49,818 nt of DNA from a bacterium. Its GTDB lineage: Bacteria > Verrucomicrobiota > Kiritimatiellia > RFP12 > UBA1067. Shown here piece by piece: positions 31,673 through 40,825 of the stretch (within the stretch, counting starts at the first letter, position 1; each line of letters opens with the position of its first letter). Location: assembly GCA_025360845.1 (NCBI GenBank), contig JANYBJ010000190.1, positions 1-49,818 of the forward strand, in the 5' to 3' direction. The translations under genes and the position numbers were made by a program. The notes below the pieces were generated by a model. That model searched no databases. It was given only the letters and a program-made list of their open reading frames with translations, and was not told the DNA's origin.

Positions 31673-32851
31673 CTACCGCACGCCGAAACGGTACTCGGTC
31701 ACCGTTTTGTAAACCGCTCCGGGGCGCAGGATCGTGGACGGGAAGCCGGGCTGATTCGGGCTGTCGGGAGAATGCTGGGTCTCCAAAGCCAGACCGCCGC
31801 GGTGGCAGAGGTTCTTGCCGCGCTTGCCAGGAACTTTGTCAGTCAGGAAGTTACCGCAATAGAACTGGATGGCCGGCTCGGTGGTCCAAACCTCCAAGTA
31901 ACGCCCCGTGGTCTTCTCATACAGCGCAGCGGCAGGCGCGAGCTTGCCGCTCTGGCTGTTCAGCACCCAGTTATGGTCGTAACCGCCGCCGAAGCGGAGC
32001 TGCTCGTTGTCGGCATCGATGCGCGCGCCGATCAGCCATGGCGTGGTGAAGTCGAACGGCGTGCCTTTGACCGGCACAAGCGCCCCCGTCGGAATCAGGC
32101 CCTTGTCGACCGGCGTCATGCGGTCGGCGAAAAGGGTGAGTTCGTGGTCGAGGATCGTGCCTTCGGCCTCGCCTTTGAAATTGAAATAGAGGTGCTGCGT
32201 CATGTTCACCGGAGTCGCCTTGTCGGTCACGGCCTCGTACTCGATGCGCCAGACATTTTCCGGAGTAAGCCAATAGCGCACCGTGATATCCAGTTTGCCC
32301 GGATACCCTTGATCGCCGTCCGGGCTGGTCATGTTGAACTTGATGCCGACGTTCTTCCCTTCGGACAGCGGCTCGCTATGCCAGACGTACGCGTCGAAAC
32401 CCTTGTCGCCGCCGTGCAGCGAGCAAGGGATGCTGCCCGGCGCGTTGTTCGTCGGCAACGTGTAGGTCGCGCCGTCCAGCGTGAACTTGCCGTTGGCGAT
32501 GCGGTTGCCGTAGCGCCCGATCAGCGAACCGAAATACTTATCCTGCGTCTCGTATCCTGCGACCTCGTTGAACCCGAGCGTGATATCGGTCTTTGCCCCG
32601 GAACGGTCCGGCGTGTAAAGCCGCACCACTTTGCCGCCGTAGTCGATCACATCCATCACAACGCCACCCGCACCGGTCAGCGTGTAATGGTTAACCAGTT
32701 GCCCGTCCTTCGTTTTACCGAAGGGCTTAACGACCACCGAAGGTTCGACTGCTCCACTCTTTTTCACGTCCACTCCTTTGTCAGAACAACAGCCTGCCGC
32801 AACACACGCCGCGACGCCCGCACAGAGAAACCCTTGCACTCTTGTTTTCAT
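31673..32851 (-). CDS. galM: Aldose 1-epimerase (mutarotase), lipoprotein
   Basis: 392 residues; AAGGAG lies about nine bases before the ATG. The N-terminus MKTRVQGFLCAGVAACVAAG followed by CC forms a plausible lipobox (Cys21), so it is probably periplasmic and membrane-anchored. Family motifs are GRYGNRIANGKF, SLHGGDKGFD (catalytic-region His), TPVNMTQHLYFNF, GGGYDHNWVL, and a final glutamate in GLALETQHSPDSPNQP. It interconverts alpha and beta anomers of galactose, glucose or related sugars. An exported form suggests it acts on sugars released by the secreted glycosidases. It is not in an operon: the PQQ propeller gene lies about 190 bases upstream of its start, across a repeat. Confidence 0.95.
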   Translation of the reverse strand: MKTRVQGFLCAGVAACVAAGCCSDKGVDVKKSGAVEPSVVVKPFGKTKDGQLVNHYTLTGAGGVVMDVIDYGGKVVRLYTPDRSGAKTDITLGFNEVAGYETQDKYFGSLIGRYGNRIANGKFTLDGATYTLPTNNAPGSIPCSLHGGDKGFDAYVWHSEPLSEGKNVGIKFNMTSPDGDQGYPGKLDITVRYWLTPENVWRIEYEAVTDKATPVNMTQHLYFNFKGEAEGTILDHELTLFADRMTPVDKGLIPTGALVPVKGTPFDFTTPWLIGARIDADNEQLRFGGGYDHNWVLNSQSGKLAPAAALYEKTTGRYLEVWTTEPAIQFYCGNFLTDKVPGKRGKNLCHRGGLALETQHSPDSPNQPGFPSTILRPGAVYKTVTEYRFGVR

Positions 32852-32912
32852 TAAGCCGCTCCTTGAATGTGCGGAAACCGACTCCGCACTCCCGCTTACC
32901 TTTACTTAAACG

Positions 32913-32990
32913 GATTACGATTAAGATCAAGATTAGGATTAAGAGGAATCGAAACCATTCGTAATCGTAATCTTGATCGTAATCTTAATC
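32913..32990. repeat. Hexameric GATTAN inverted repeat
   Basis: Five GATTAN-like hexamers (32913-32941) face their inverse (32962-32990) across a 20-base loop. The 29-bp arms differ at only three places, each at the sixth base of a hexamer. The 12-bp palindrome AATAACGTTATT follows at 32995-33006. It lies in the 193-base gap between the PQQ gene and the mutarotase gene and could form a strong hairpin on either strand. Confidence 0.75.
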
Positions 32991-33044
32991 GTCAAATAAC
33001 GTTATTCTCTTCGTTCATTCCCGCTCCGCAGGCGGCGGGCTCGT

Positions 33045-34271
33045 TTATTTCTCGCCGATCTCATAGGCGGCCAGGCCTTTGCCACGCCGCAAATACAAAA
33101 TACCGTTTGAAACCACCGGTGATGACCAGTGCGGCCCGTTGCCATATTCGATCTTGAAAGAAGAAACGACGGCGTTCGTGTCGGGCTCCACTTTCACCAG
33201 CGTCACGGCACCACCGTTTTCATCGTACATGATCAAGCCGACCGGGGTGATGCAGAACGAGGTTTTTTTGGCGCCCGCCACAGAGTAGACCACCTTGCCG
33301 CTCTCGGGATCAAAGCAGGAAAGCTTTCCTCCTCCCGAAGAAAAAATGCGCCCCTTGTAAAAGGCCACGCCTTGGAAGTGGTTGTCCCAGGATTTGTCGG
33401 ACCAGACACGCTTGGCCTCGCCGCCGGACACCTCAAGCACCTCCGCACCATACCCGTATCCGGAGGAGACGAAAAGGCGGTCTTTGCCGCACAGCACCGG
33501 CGTGTTGGGATGCACGGCATGCTTGTTGCGATGGGGAAACTTCCAGAGAGGGTGCCCGTCTTTCGCGTCCACTCCAACCACGTTGTCCTCAAGCATCGAG
33601 ACCACTTGCTGCTTGCCGTTGATCGTCAGCAGCGCCGCCGAGCAATAGGCGCTGCGCTCACCCAAGCCCGTGCTCTTCCACACCACATCGCCTGTCTTGA
33701 CGTCGAGCGCCACGATCGCGGCATCGGGCCCGCCTGGCTGACAGATCACCTTGCCGTCGTACACCAACGGGTTGTCCGCGATTCCCCAGGTGATGTTGCG
33801 TCCGCCGAATTTGGCGTGCGCGTCGACGGTCCAGACCATCTTGCCGTCTTTCGCATCAAAGCAAACGACATGTCCTAAGCCGCCGACCACATAGACTCGC
33901 CCGTCCACCACGGTCGGCGAGGTGCGCGCAAACTCGAAACTCTCCGCCCACTCGGGTCCGTATTTGGTCTGCCAAACGATCTTTCCGGTCTTGGCCTCTA
34001 ACGCATAGAGATAACCCTCGCGGTTCTTTTTGTCCCCCACGTTGCCCGTGATGTAAATGAAGCCTCCCGCCACCACCGGTTCGGAGTATCCCTCGCCGGG
34101 CAACTCGATCTGCCAAGCCTGCGCGGGGCCTTTCTCAGGCCAACTCGCCAGCAACTTCTCGTCCGTCACAATCAAATCCCGGTTGCTGCCACGCCACTGG
34201 GTCCAATCGCCCGCACAAACACGCAGTACCGTACAGCACGCCAACACAACCGTCCATTGAATATCGCGCAT
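33045..34271 (-). CDS. Exported PQQ-like beta-propeller protein
   Basis: 408 residues; AAGGGATAACC directly precedes the ATG. A signal peptide ends near residue 20 (LACCTVLRVCAGDWT). The mature protein starts DWTQWRGSNRD, typical of PVC PQQ-like repeat proteins. It has about seven or eight propeller blades with repeated LYALEAKTGKIVWQTK, VVCFDAKDGKMVW and IVALDVKTGDVVWK motifs. Unlike quinoprotein dehydrogenases it lacks cytochrome motifs, and it has no BamB-type genomic context. It is probably a periplasmic binding or scaffold propeller, with function unassigned. Confidence 0.88.
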   Translation of the reverse strand: MRDIQWTVVLACCTVLRVCAGDWTQWRGSNRDLIVTDEKLLASWPEKGPAQAWQIELPGEGYSEPVVAGGFIYITGNVGDKKNREGYLYALEAKTGKIVWQTKYGPEWAESFEFARTSPTVVDGRVYVVGGLGHVVCFDAKDGKMVWTVDAHAKFGGRNITWGIADNPLVYDGKVICQPGGPDAAIVALDVKTGDVVWKSTGLGERSAYCSAALLTINGKQQVVSMLEDNVVGVDAKDGHPLWKFPHRNKHAVHPNTPVLCGKDRLFVSSGYGYGAEVLEVSGGEAKRVWSDKSWDNHFQGVAFYKGRIFSSGGGKLSCFDPESGKVVYSVAGAKKTSFCITPVGLIMYDENGGAVTLVKVEPDTNAVVSSFKIEYGNGPHWSSPVVSNGILYLRRGKGLAAYEIGEK

Positions 34272-34360
34272 GGTTATCCCTTATTTCGAGGCAGAAATGC
34301 CAGTTAACATGCGTCTAAGTGTAATGAATCTCCGCACGGATACCAAGCCGAAATTCGTTG

Positions 34361-34390
34361 TTTACGCATGCCGACAACCTGGCGTAAAAT
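34361..34390 (+). promoter_or_regulatory. Possible promoter of the C25 protease gene
   Basis: TTTACG (34361-34366), an 18-base spacer and TAAAAT (34385-34390). Nine bases separate it from the ATG at 34400, which would leave a leader of about three bases. The -35 is weak. Confidence 0.35.
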
Positions 34391-34399
34391 AGAGATGTC

Positions 34400-37300
34400 A
34401 TGCAGGTCAATTCTCATCGAATCCTCTGTTTTTGCGCGGCGATCTCCGCGTTAAGCGTCAAGGCGCTTCCCGTGGAAGACCTGAGAAGGATTGTGACTTG
34501 CCCGCTCCCCGACGTCGGACTCACTCCCGAGGGCCTGACGCGCGTCTCGGTGCCCGAGTTCGAGCCCGATGTGCAGACCGGACTGCCCGTGCTTCCCGTG
34601 ACAGGGGTCTCGTTCGACATACCCGCAGGTTTAGAGGTTGCTTCCGTCACCCTCACCCCTGTGCTGCTCAGGGAAATCCCACTCGCCGCTCCTGTCCAGT
34701 GGGGGCTGCCGCCCGTTCAGCCCGGAGAGACACTTCCCGCCATTCACCCTGATCCCGCGATCTACCAGGCGGCGGCCCCGTTCCCCGATTACGACCGCCC
34801 TGTCTGGCGCACCGACACCCTGGGCGAAAGCACCTTGCTCTCGGTGCAGGTTCACCCGGTCCGCTTTGATCCGGCCCGCCAGGTGCTGTTGGCCGCAACC
34901 TCTGTCAAGGTCTCTGTTGTTCTCCGTCCCATAAACGCCCCCCTCCCTCAACGCGGCCTGTTCGCCGCAACCCGCTCGCCGCTCGCCCCCGGAGCACACA
35001 CGTATGTGATCGTCTCCACCTCCAACCTGCTTTACAATGCACCCGCGCCCTGGAACTTCCAAACGCTTTGCGCGGCCCGTGCCCGCGCCGGCTTCACGCC
35101 CGCGATGGTGGCGACCGAGTGGATCTATTCAAACTATGCGGGGGCTAATCAGGCCGCGAAGATTCGCGCGTTCGTGCAGGACGCCTACCACACGTGGGGG
35201 CTGAGATACCTGCTTCTCGGAGGCACCTTCAACCTGTTGCCCGTCCAGAAACTTTCCGTCTCTTTTACCGACTTCAGCTTTCCCCGCAGCGCCGAAATCC
35301 CCGCCGACGCCATCTATTACGGCTGCCTGGAAGGCTCGTACGACAACAACGGCAACGGACGTTATGGCGAAGTCAACGACGGCGTGAACGGCGGCGACGT
35401 GGACCTCACCGCGGAGGTCATGGTCGGCCGCTTCCCCGTAGACAACGCCGTCGAACTCGCCCACATGGTGCGCAAGACGCTGCGTTACGAATGCGCCACG
35501 GCGCAGGACCTTGCGCCCAACGCGTTGATCGCCGAAATAATCAACATGGGGACGACGGTCTACGCCACCGGCTTTATGGAGGAACTCCGTTGGGGCAGCA
35601 CGACCTACGCCATCAACTCCCTCGGCTTCGAAAACTCGCCCTATGCGGAGGCCTTCGACACGAGCCACACGCTCTATGACTCCGACGCCTTCCTTTGGAC
35701 CACCGCCAACGCGCTCGCCTTCCTCAACCAGAACTTTCAGACGGTCAACCAGCTCGGACACGGGGCCATCCAGCAGTGCATGAAAATCTCGCTCGCACAG
35801 ACGGCGAACCAGACGGCGCTCAGGGCCTTCACAAATGACATGCCCTACTTCATCTATTCGCAAACGTGCAGCGCCGGAGCGTTTGACTCGTCCGACTGCT
35901 TCGCCGAGCAGATCGTGACTGTCAGCAACGCCGCCTGTTCGGCCATCATGAACGCGCGCGAAGGCTGGGAATACAACGGCGTGGTCGGCGGATTCTCGCA
36001 GCGCTTCCACCGCTGTTTCTGGGACGCGGCCTTGCGCGGCAACGCCACGCGTTTCGGGGAAATCAATGAGCAGTCCCGCCGCATGAACCTCTACCTGCTC
36101 AGTTCCTACTCGGCGAACTACTGGCGCTGGGTCTACTACGAACTCAATCTGTTCGGTGACCCCGCCACCCCGTTCGCCGCTGCCGTGAACATGACTCCGC
36201 CCGTGATCAGCCACACGCCGCTCGTCAACACGTATGATACGCAAACCCTCCACCGCGTCGCCTGCACACTCGAACCCGTCGGCATCTTCGACCCCGAAAC
36301 GGTCCGGCTCGTGTGGCAGACGGACCGCGAGCCAGATGTCATTCATACCCAAGCGCTGGCGCAGGTCGTTGGCACTCTCTTCGAAAATTATATCCCCCCG
36401 CAACCCGCCAACACCCGAATCGCTTACGCCCTCTACGCCCGCAACCACGCCGGATACCAAACCCGCTGGCCCGAAACGGGCGATTCTGTTTTCTATGTCA
36501 CCCGACGCCTTGATCTGGATATCCGCGGCTCGCCGTTCGACTTTGGCACCGCCACGCCTGACTACGGGACATACCACTTCGCCTCCGGCCTCGTGGCAGT
36601 GGCCTCAGTAGCCGACTTCTTCATGATCGACGAAAACACGCGTTACCGCAGCACCGGTTTCTTCGGGACCGGCAGCGCCCCCCAGAGTGGCACCAACCGC
36701 ACTGCGACCTTCCGAATGGACACCTCCTCCCTGCTCGTCTGGACCTGGCAGTGCGAACATCGGCTGACGTTGTGTTCCGACAACGGCGCTTTCCCCACCC
36801 AAACCTTCTGGGCCAGCGAGAACAGCCTCTTCCCCGTGCCGCCCGTACCGCAGACCGTTTCAAACGGCAGCGCGTATGCCTTTGCGGAGTGGCGTCTCGA
36901 CGGCGCGCGTTCGCCTGCGGCGCCCGGCTATTGTTCGCCCGCCTTTGGCGATCTGCTCATGGACACGCCCCACACGCTCGAGGCGCGCTATCTGCCGCTG
37001 ACCCTCGACGCCGACACCAACGCGATCCCCGACTGGTGGGAATTCCGCTATTTCGGCGCCAACGGCAACGACCCGGAATCCGACCGCGACGGTGACGGCT
37101 ACACGCTGCTGGAAGAGTATCTGGACCGTTCAAATCCGCTCGACCCGGACAGTGTGCCCGCGCCGCCACGTATCATCCATACGCCTCTCGCCGAAACACA
37201 GACGCACCCCGGCCCCTTTGACATTCAGGCGCTCATCACCGATACCCACGAGGTCAGCAGCGCCGCAGTGCGCTGGCACCGCAGAGACGAAGCCTGGCAA

Positions 37301-39337
37301 CTCACGCCGATGCAATTGGTTTCAAACACCCTTTATGAAGCGAGGATCGGCACCCTTTCCGGCCCCGGTGACGACTTCGAATACCAGCTCCTTGCGTCTG
37401 ACCCCTCCGGCTTTTCCAGCCAAACCGACCTCACCTTTTTCTTCCTCAAATATCCGGTCGCCGACAGCTCCCGCTTCCACGACCTCGCTTTCGTATCCAT
37501 CCCCACCCAGGCCATCGTCTCTCAATACATGAATTTATATAATACGGGCAATGCGGATCTGGTGTGGACCATGCGCTTCGCACGCGTCGAAAGCATCCTC
37601 AGCACGAACCTGCCATGCTGGAACAGAGCGTCGCTCGGGCAGCCGTGGCAAGTCTCCACCAACCGCTCCGCGTCTGCGCCCTACGCCCTCTTTAGCCACC
37701 TCGTCTCCAACGCCTCAACAAATATCCCCGTCCGGTCCACGATCACCCTGCCGCCGGTTCTGATCGGCCCCGGTGCCACACTCTCGTTCAATTACTGGAT
37801 ATTCTCCGAAGTCTTCAACAAAACGACACGCGCCTTCGATGGCGGCATCGTCGAATACTCGACAGACTACGGCGCCACCTATCAACAGCTCAAAGGGCCT
37901 TACACCCACACCATCTACGGCTGGGAAGCCTCGCCCTGGCCTGATGGCACGCCTTGCCTCGCGGGCAACGGCACTGAGGGCTGGCGCGCCATCACGTTCG
38001 ATCTTCTCAAAGAGTATCCTGAAATGAACGGCTTCCAAGGACGCGTCCTTTATTTCCGCTTCCACTACGGCGCTGACAACAACACAGACTGCGAAGGCTG
38101 GCACATTGACGATGTCACGGTTATGCCGCTCCAATGGCAACAGGGCTTCTCCCACAGCATCGAGTCCACATACAACTACACCGTCGCCGGCGGCGACTAC
38201 AAACGCATCCTCTGGTGCAACCTGCCCACAAGCATGGATGTCCGCGACGACAACCTGACCGTCTTCTTGTCATCGAACGATCCCGTCACCCCTCTCTTCA
38301 GCTTCTACTGGCAGATCAAACTCCGCGATTACCCGCGGCTGCCCGGTCTCTGTGCCTCACAGACCACGACGGGTGACGGCTTCGTGTCGCTCGCCACCGG
38401 CGTGTGCGACACCGACGGCGAACCCGTCAACCTCGCCGTGCAGTGGTCGCCCGACAGCGGCAAGACATGGAACGCCGCCGCGCTCACGAACCTTCTCGCC
38501 TCTGTCGGAGCCGTAGCGTCTAACGCCCCTGACGGAGTGGTCGCCGACATTCCGACAATCAGCGCATCATCGCCCACCACGAATCAACTCGGCGCCGCAT
38601 GGTCTTCCCGCCTCATCGCCCCGCCCATTACCGTGAACACACAAATGCTTTTCCGTGTCACCGCCTCCAACGGATATTTCGGAAAAACCTACACCTCCGC
38701 ACGCCTGACCGTCGATAACGTGCCGCCGACCTTCCTGCCCGGCACGCTCGCTCTCGCGCCTCTCAGCACCGTCGGCCCTTACGCGCTCACCACCAACCTG
38801 CTGACGCTCACCTGGCCTGCCGCCACCGACGCGCCCGCCACCGGCTTGCTCACCTATCGACTCACTGACTCCGTCGGCCTGACGACGGGGCTGCTGTCGC
38901 AAACCCGCACGACGCTCGAGGTTTCAAACCGGCTCAACACGATCCACGCGTACCAAGTGGTGGCCCTTGACCCGGCCGGCAATGTCAGCCTGCCGCTGAC
39001 TGTCTCGTCACTGGTGCTGGACGCCCTCGGCGACTTCGACGGTGACGGCATGAACAACGCCGACGAAGAAACAGCCGGCACTTTAGCGACTGATCCGTTT
39101 AACCGTTTCCTCGTCGCCATGCAGCCGGTGTCCGGCAAGCCCGGCATTCTCGCGCTCTCGTGGAACAGTTCCGTCGGACGACGCTACACCATCGAGGCCA
39201 CACCCACGCTTCAACCCCCCGCGTGGCAGCCTCTTCCAGGCTACACCGATATCCCCGGCACCGGCGCGCCACTGACCATCGAACTCTCCGGCGGCCAACC
39301 TTCCCGTTTCTTCCGCCTGCGTGTTTACAACCCATGA
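34400..39337 (+). CDS. Giant secreted gingipain-like (peptidase C25) protease
   Basis: 1645 residues with a signal peptide (ILCFCAAISALSVKALP). The first 200 residues resemble the C25 propeptide and beta region. The C25 catalytic domain covers about 205-600: HTYVIVSTSNLLYNA, RYLLLGGTFNLLP, AEVMVGRFPVDN, catalytic His454 in QLGHGA and Cys490 in YSQTCSAGAFD. Immunoglobulin-like modules follow. DADTNAIPDWWEF and DRDGDGYTLLEEYLDRSNPL form a Ca-binding thrombospondin-3/EF-hand-like repeat near 870-910. A MAM-like jelly roll lies near 1130-1290 (LSFNYWIFSEVF, GWHIDDVTV). The end, DFDGDGMNNADEE and then SRFFRLRVYNP, is of the type closing many Verrucomicrobia exported proteins. No Bacteroidetes T9SS tail is seen. 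It overlaps apbE by four bases. Confidence 0.87.
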   Translation: MQVNSHRILCFCAAISALSVKALPVEDLRRIVTCPLPDVGLTPEGLTRVSVPEFEPDVQTGLPVLPVTGVSFDIPAGLEVASVTLTPVLLREIPLAAPVQWGLPPVQPGETLPAIHPDPAIYQAAAPFPDYDRPVWRTDTLGESTLLSVQVHPVRFDPARQVLLAATSVKVSVVLRPINAPLPQRGLFAATRSPLAPGAHTYVIVSTSNLLYNAPAPWNFQTLCAARARAGFTPAMVATEWIYSNYAGANQAAKIRAFVQDAYHTWGLRYLLLGGTFNLLPVQKLSVSFTDFSFPRSAEIPADAIYYGCLEGSYDNNGNGRYGEVNDGVNGGDVDLTAEVMVGRFPVDNAVELAHMVRKTLRYECATAQDLAPNALIAEIINMGTTVYATGFMEELRWGSTTYAINSLGFENSPYAEAFDTSHTLYDSDAFLWTTANALAFLNQNFQTVNQLGHGAIQQCMKISLAQTANQTALRAFTNDMPYFIYSQTCSAGAFDSSDCFAEQIVTVSNAACSAIMNAREGWEYNGVVGGFSQRFHRCFWDAALRGNATRFGEINEQSRRMNLYLLSSYSANYWRWVYYELNLFGDPATPFAAAVNMTPPVISHTPLVNTYDTQTLHRVACTLEPVGIFDPETVRLVWQTDREPDVIHTQALAQVVGTLFENYIPPQPANTRIAYALYARNHAGYQTRWPETGDSVFYVTRRLDLDIRGSPFDFGTATPDYGTYHFASGLVAVASVADFFMIDENTRYRSTGFFGTGSAPQSGTNRTATFRMDTSSLLVWTWQCEHRLTLCSDNGAFPTQTFWASENSLFPVPPVPQTVSNGSAYAFAEWRLDGARSPAAPGYCSPAFGDLLMDTPHTLEARYLPLTLDADTNAIPDWWEFRYFGANGNDPESDRDGDGYTLLEEYLDRSNPLDPDSVPAPPRIIHTPLAETQTHPGPFDIQALITDTHEVSSAAVRWHRRDEAWQLTPMQLVSNTLYEARIGTLSGPGDDFEYQLLASDPSGFSSQTDLTFFFLKYPVADSSRFHDLAFVSIPTQAIVSQYMNLYNTGNADLVWTMRFARVESILSTNLPCWNRASLGQPWQVSTNRSASAPYALFSHLVSNASTNIPVRSTITLPPVLIGPGATLSFNYWIFSEVFNKTTRAFDGGIVEYSTDYGATYQQLKGPYTHTIYGWEASPWPDGTPCLAGNGTEGWRAITFDLLKEYPEMNGFQGRVLYFRFHYGADNNTDCEGWHIDDVTVMPLQWQQGFSHSIESTYNYTVAGGDYKRILWCNLPTSMDVRDDNLTVFLSSNDPVTPLFSFYWQIKLRDYPRLPGLCASQTTTGDGFVSLATGVCDTDGEPVNLAVQWSPDSGKTWNAAALTNLLASVGAVASNAPDGVVADIPTISASSPTTNQLGAAWSSRLIAPPITVNTQMLFRVTASNGYFGKTYTSARLTVDNVPPTFLPGTLALAPLSTVGPYALTTNLLTLTWPAATDAPATGLLTYRLTDSVGLTTGLLSQTRTTLEVSNRLNTIHAYQVVALDPAGNVSLPLTVSSLVLDALGDFDGDGMNNADEETAGTLATDPFNRFLVAMQPVSGKPGILALSWNSSVGRRYTIEATPTLQPPAWQPLPGYTDIPGTGAPLTIELSGGQPSRFFRLRVYNP

Positions 39338-40401
39338 ACAACCATTTCTCATTCATCCTTCTGCCTTTGTCCTTCTGCCTTTTACTGATCGGCTGCCGTC
39401 CCGCTCAACCCGAGCCCCTGCGCGTCCAATGGACGACCATGGGAACCATCGCCGCCGTTCAATGCGTAGACCATGCCGCCGCGCCGCCGGCCCGCGACCT
39501 CGCGCAAGCCGCTTTCGACGACCTCGACCGCGAACTCTCTGCCTGGAAGGACAACAGCGCACTGGCCTCGGTCAACCGGGCAGCAGGCGCCAGCAACGCG
39601 GTCGCCCTCTCCGCCTCGTTCGCCAAGGTGCTCGGCTACGCCCTTGCGACCGCCAAAGAGAGCGATGGCGCCTTCAACCCGCTCATCGGTCCGGTCATGC
39701 GCGCCTGGGGTTTCAACGGCGCGGACCCGCGGCCCGCCCTGCCCGACACCGCGGAACTGGAGGCCGCGAAAAGCCTTTCCGATTGGCGCAAGGTCGAATT
39801 CTCCGCCCGCCAGGGCGGCGCCGATGTGCGACTGCTCTTGCCGGGCATGCGGATCGATCTCGGCGCGATCGCCAAAGGCTACGCCGTGGACGTCGCATGG
39901 GAACGTCTCAAAGCCGCAGGGCACACCAACCTGCTCATCGATCTCGGCGGCAACCTGCGCGCCATCGGCGAAGCCGCGCCTAAACGCGGCGGCTGGCGTG
40001 TCGGCGTACGCAACCCCTTCAACGAAAAAGAGCTTGTCGGCTATTTCATCCTGCGCGATGGCGAGGCGGTCGCCACCTCCGGCAATTACGAGCGCTTCGT
40101 CGATATCAACGGCATCCGCTACGCGCACATCATGGACTCGCGCACGGCTTCTCCCGTCACCGGCATGGCCGGAACCACAGTCATCGCGCCCAACGCGATG
40201 GAGTCCGACGCGCTCTCCACCACGCTTTTCGTTCTCGGCTCGCAAAAAGGCGCCGCTCTCCTCCGCAACCACTCCGGCTGCGAAGCGCTCTGGATACCCG
40301 ACACGCCGAACAGCCTCACCCTTTACGCGACTCCTGGACTCGCCGCACGTCTCACCCCCACAGGCAAGACGCCCTACACACTAACGATCATCAAGCGGTG
40401 A
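39334..40401 (+). CDS. apbE: FAD:protein FMN transferase (ApbE), lipoprotein
   Basis: 355 residues from the ATG at 39334, which overlaps the protease stop as ATGA. A lipobox LLIGC (Cys21) places it on the periplasmic face. ApbE motifs are TMGTIAAVQC, ELSAWKDNSALASVN, DGAFNPLIGPVMRAWGFN, DLGAIAKGYAVDVAW, LIDLGGNLRAIG, ATSGNYERF, YAHIMDSRT and the C-terminal MESDALSTTLFVLG. It attaches FMN covalently to Thr/Ser of exported flavoproteins such as RnfG/NqrC. No such target gene is in this window. Translational coupling to a C25 protease is unusual. A strong terminator follows. Confidence 0.97.
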   Translation: MNNHFSFILLPLSFCLLLIGCRPAQPEPLRVQWTTMGTIAAVQCVDHAAAPPARDLAQAAFDDLDRELSAWKDNSALASVNRAAGASNAVALSASFAKVLGYALATAKESDGAFNPLIGPVMRAWGFNGADPRPALPDTAELEAAKSLSDWRKVEFSARQGGADVRLLLPGMRIDLGAIAKGYAVDVAWERLKAAGHTNLLIDLGGNLRAIGEAAPKRGGWRVGVRNPFNEKELVGYFILRDGEAVATSGNYERFVDINGIRYAHIMDSRTASPVTGMAGTTVIAPNAMESDALSTTLFVLGSQKGAALLRNHSGCEALWIPDTPNSLTLYATPGLAARLTPTGKTPYTLTIIKR

Positions 40402-40406
40402 TCCGG

Positions 40407-40455
40407 AACGCTCAACGCTCAAGTGGCTCCCAAACTTGAACGTTGAGCGTTTTTT
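40407..40455 (+). terminator. Terminator of the C25-apbE operon
   Basis: A 17-bp stem with one mismatch (40407-40423 with 40435-40451) and an 11-base loop, followed by a run of six T residues ending at 40455. It begins six bases after the apbE stop. Confidence 0.9.
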
Positions 40456-40588
40456 CGCCACGTCTTTTGATCCTGCAAAAACGCGCTTGTAACAGGGTTA
40501 AGTGGCGAAATCTTAGCCGCGAAACGACGCCAATTAAATAGGCTCTGTTATAAGCTCCGTTATAAGCAGCCCTTTTTCGCCGCCCAAT

Positions 40589-40620
40589 AAAAAACATAAG
40601 TACCTTATTTACAGGTGCTT
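40589..40620 (-). terminator. Probable terminator of tRNA-Gly
   Basis: On the minus strand, AAGCACC and GGTACTT form a 7-bp stem with one mismatch (40620-40614 with 40604-40598). ATG and then six T residues follow (40594-40589). The hairpin starts eight bases past the tRNA 3' CCA. The rest of the gap (40456-40588) contains a GTTATAAGC direct repeat and no gene. Confidence 0.6.
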
Positions 40621-40627
40621 ATGAAGA

Positions 40628-40701
40628 TGGAGCGGGCGATGGGAATCGAACCCACGTGTGAAGCTTGGGAAGCTCCTATTCTGCCATTGAATTACGCCCG
40701 C
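40628..40701 (-). tRNA. tRNA-Gly (anticodon CCC)
   Basis: The minus-strand cloverleaf is complete. Acceptor GCGGGCG (40701-40695) pairs with CGCCCGC (40638-40632). The D-arm is ATTC...GAAT. The anticodon stem GGAGC/GCTTC has loop TTCCCAA, giving anticodon CCC. The T-arm is GTGGG-TTCGATT-CCCAT. The discriminator T and an encoded CCA (40630-40628) follow. It reads GGG codons. Confidence 0.95.
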
Positions 40702-40825
40702 AGAAATTGTTTTTGTAATGTACCAAAAAACGTCCGTCCGTCAAAGGCGATTTTTTTGGAAATCACGGGCATCCGAAATGATGCCGTCGCTTCCCCGAAA
40801 GACAGGCTGCGCTTAAAAAGGCGGC

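Noticed and set aside
31628-32854. 408-codon plus-strand frame opposite the mutarotase
   Set aside because: GalM motifs are on the minus strand and the plus frame has no family signature.
32913-32990. CRISPR-like repeat array
   Set aside because: The units are 6 bp with no spacers, arranged as one inverted repeat, and no cas genes are present.
40412-40597. 61-codon minus-strand frame between apbE and tRNA-Gly
   Set aside because: It runs through the terminator stem, has no ribosome binding site and no protein-like features.
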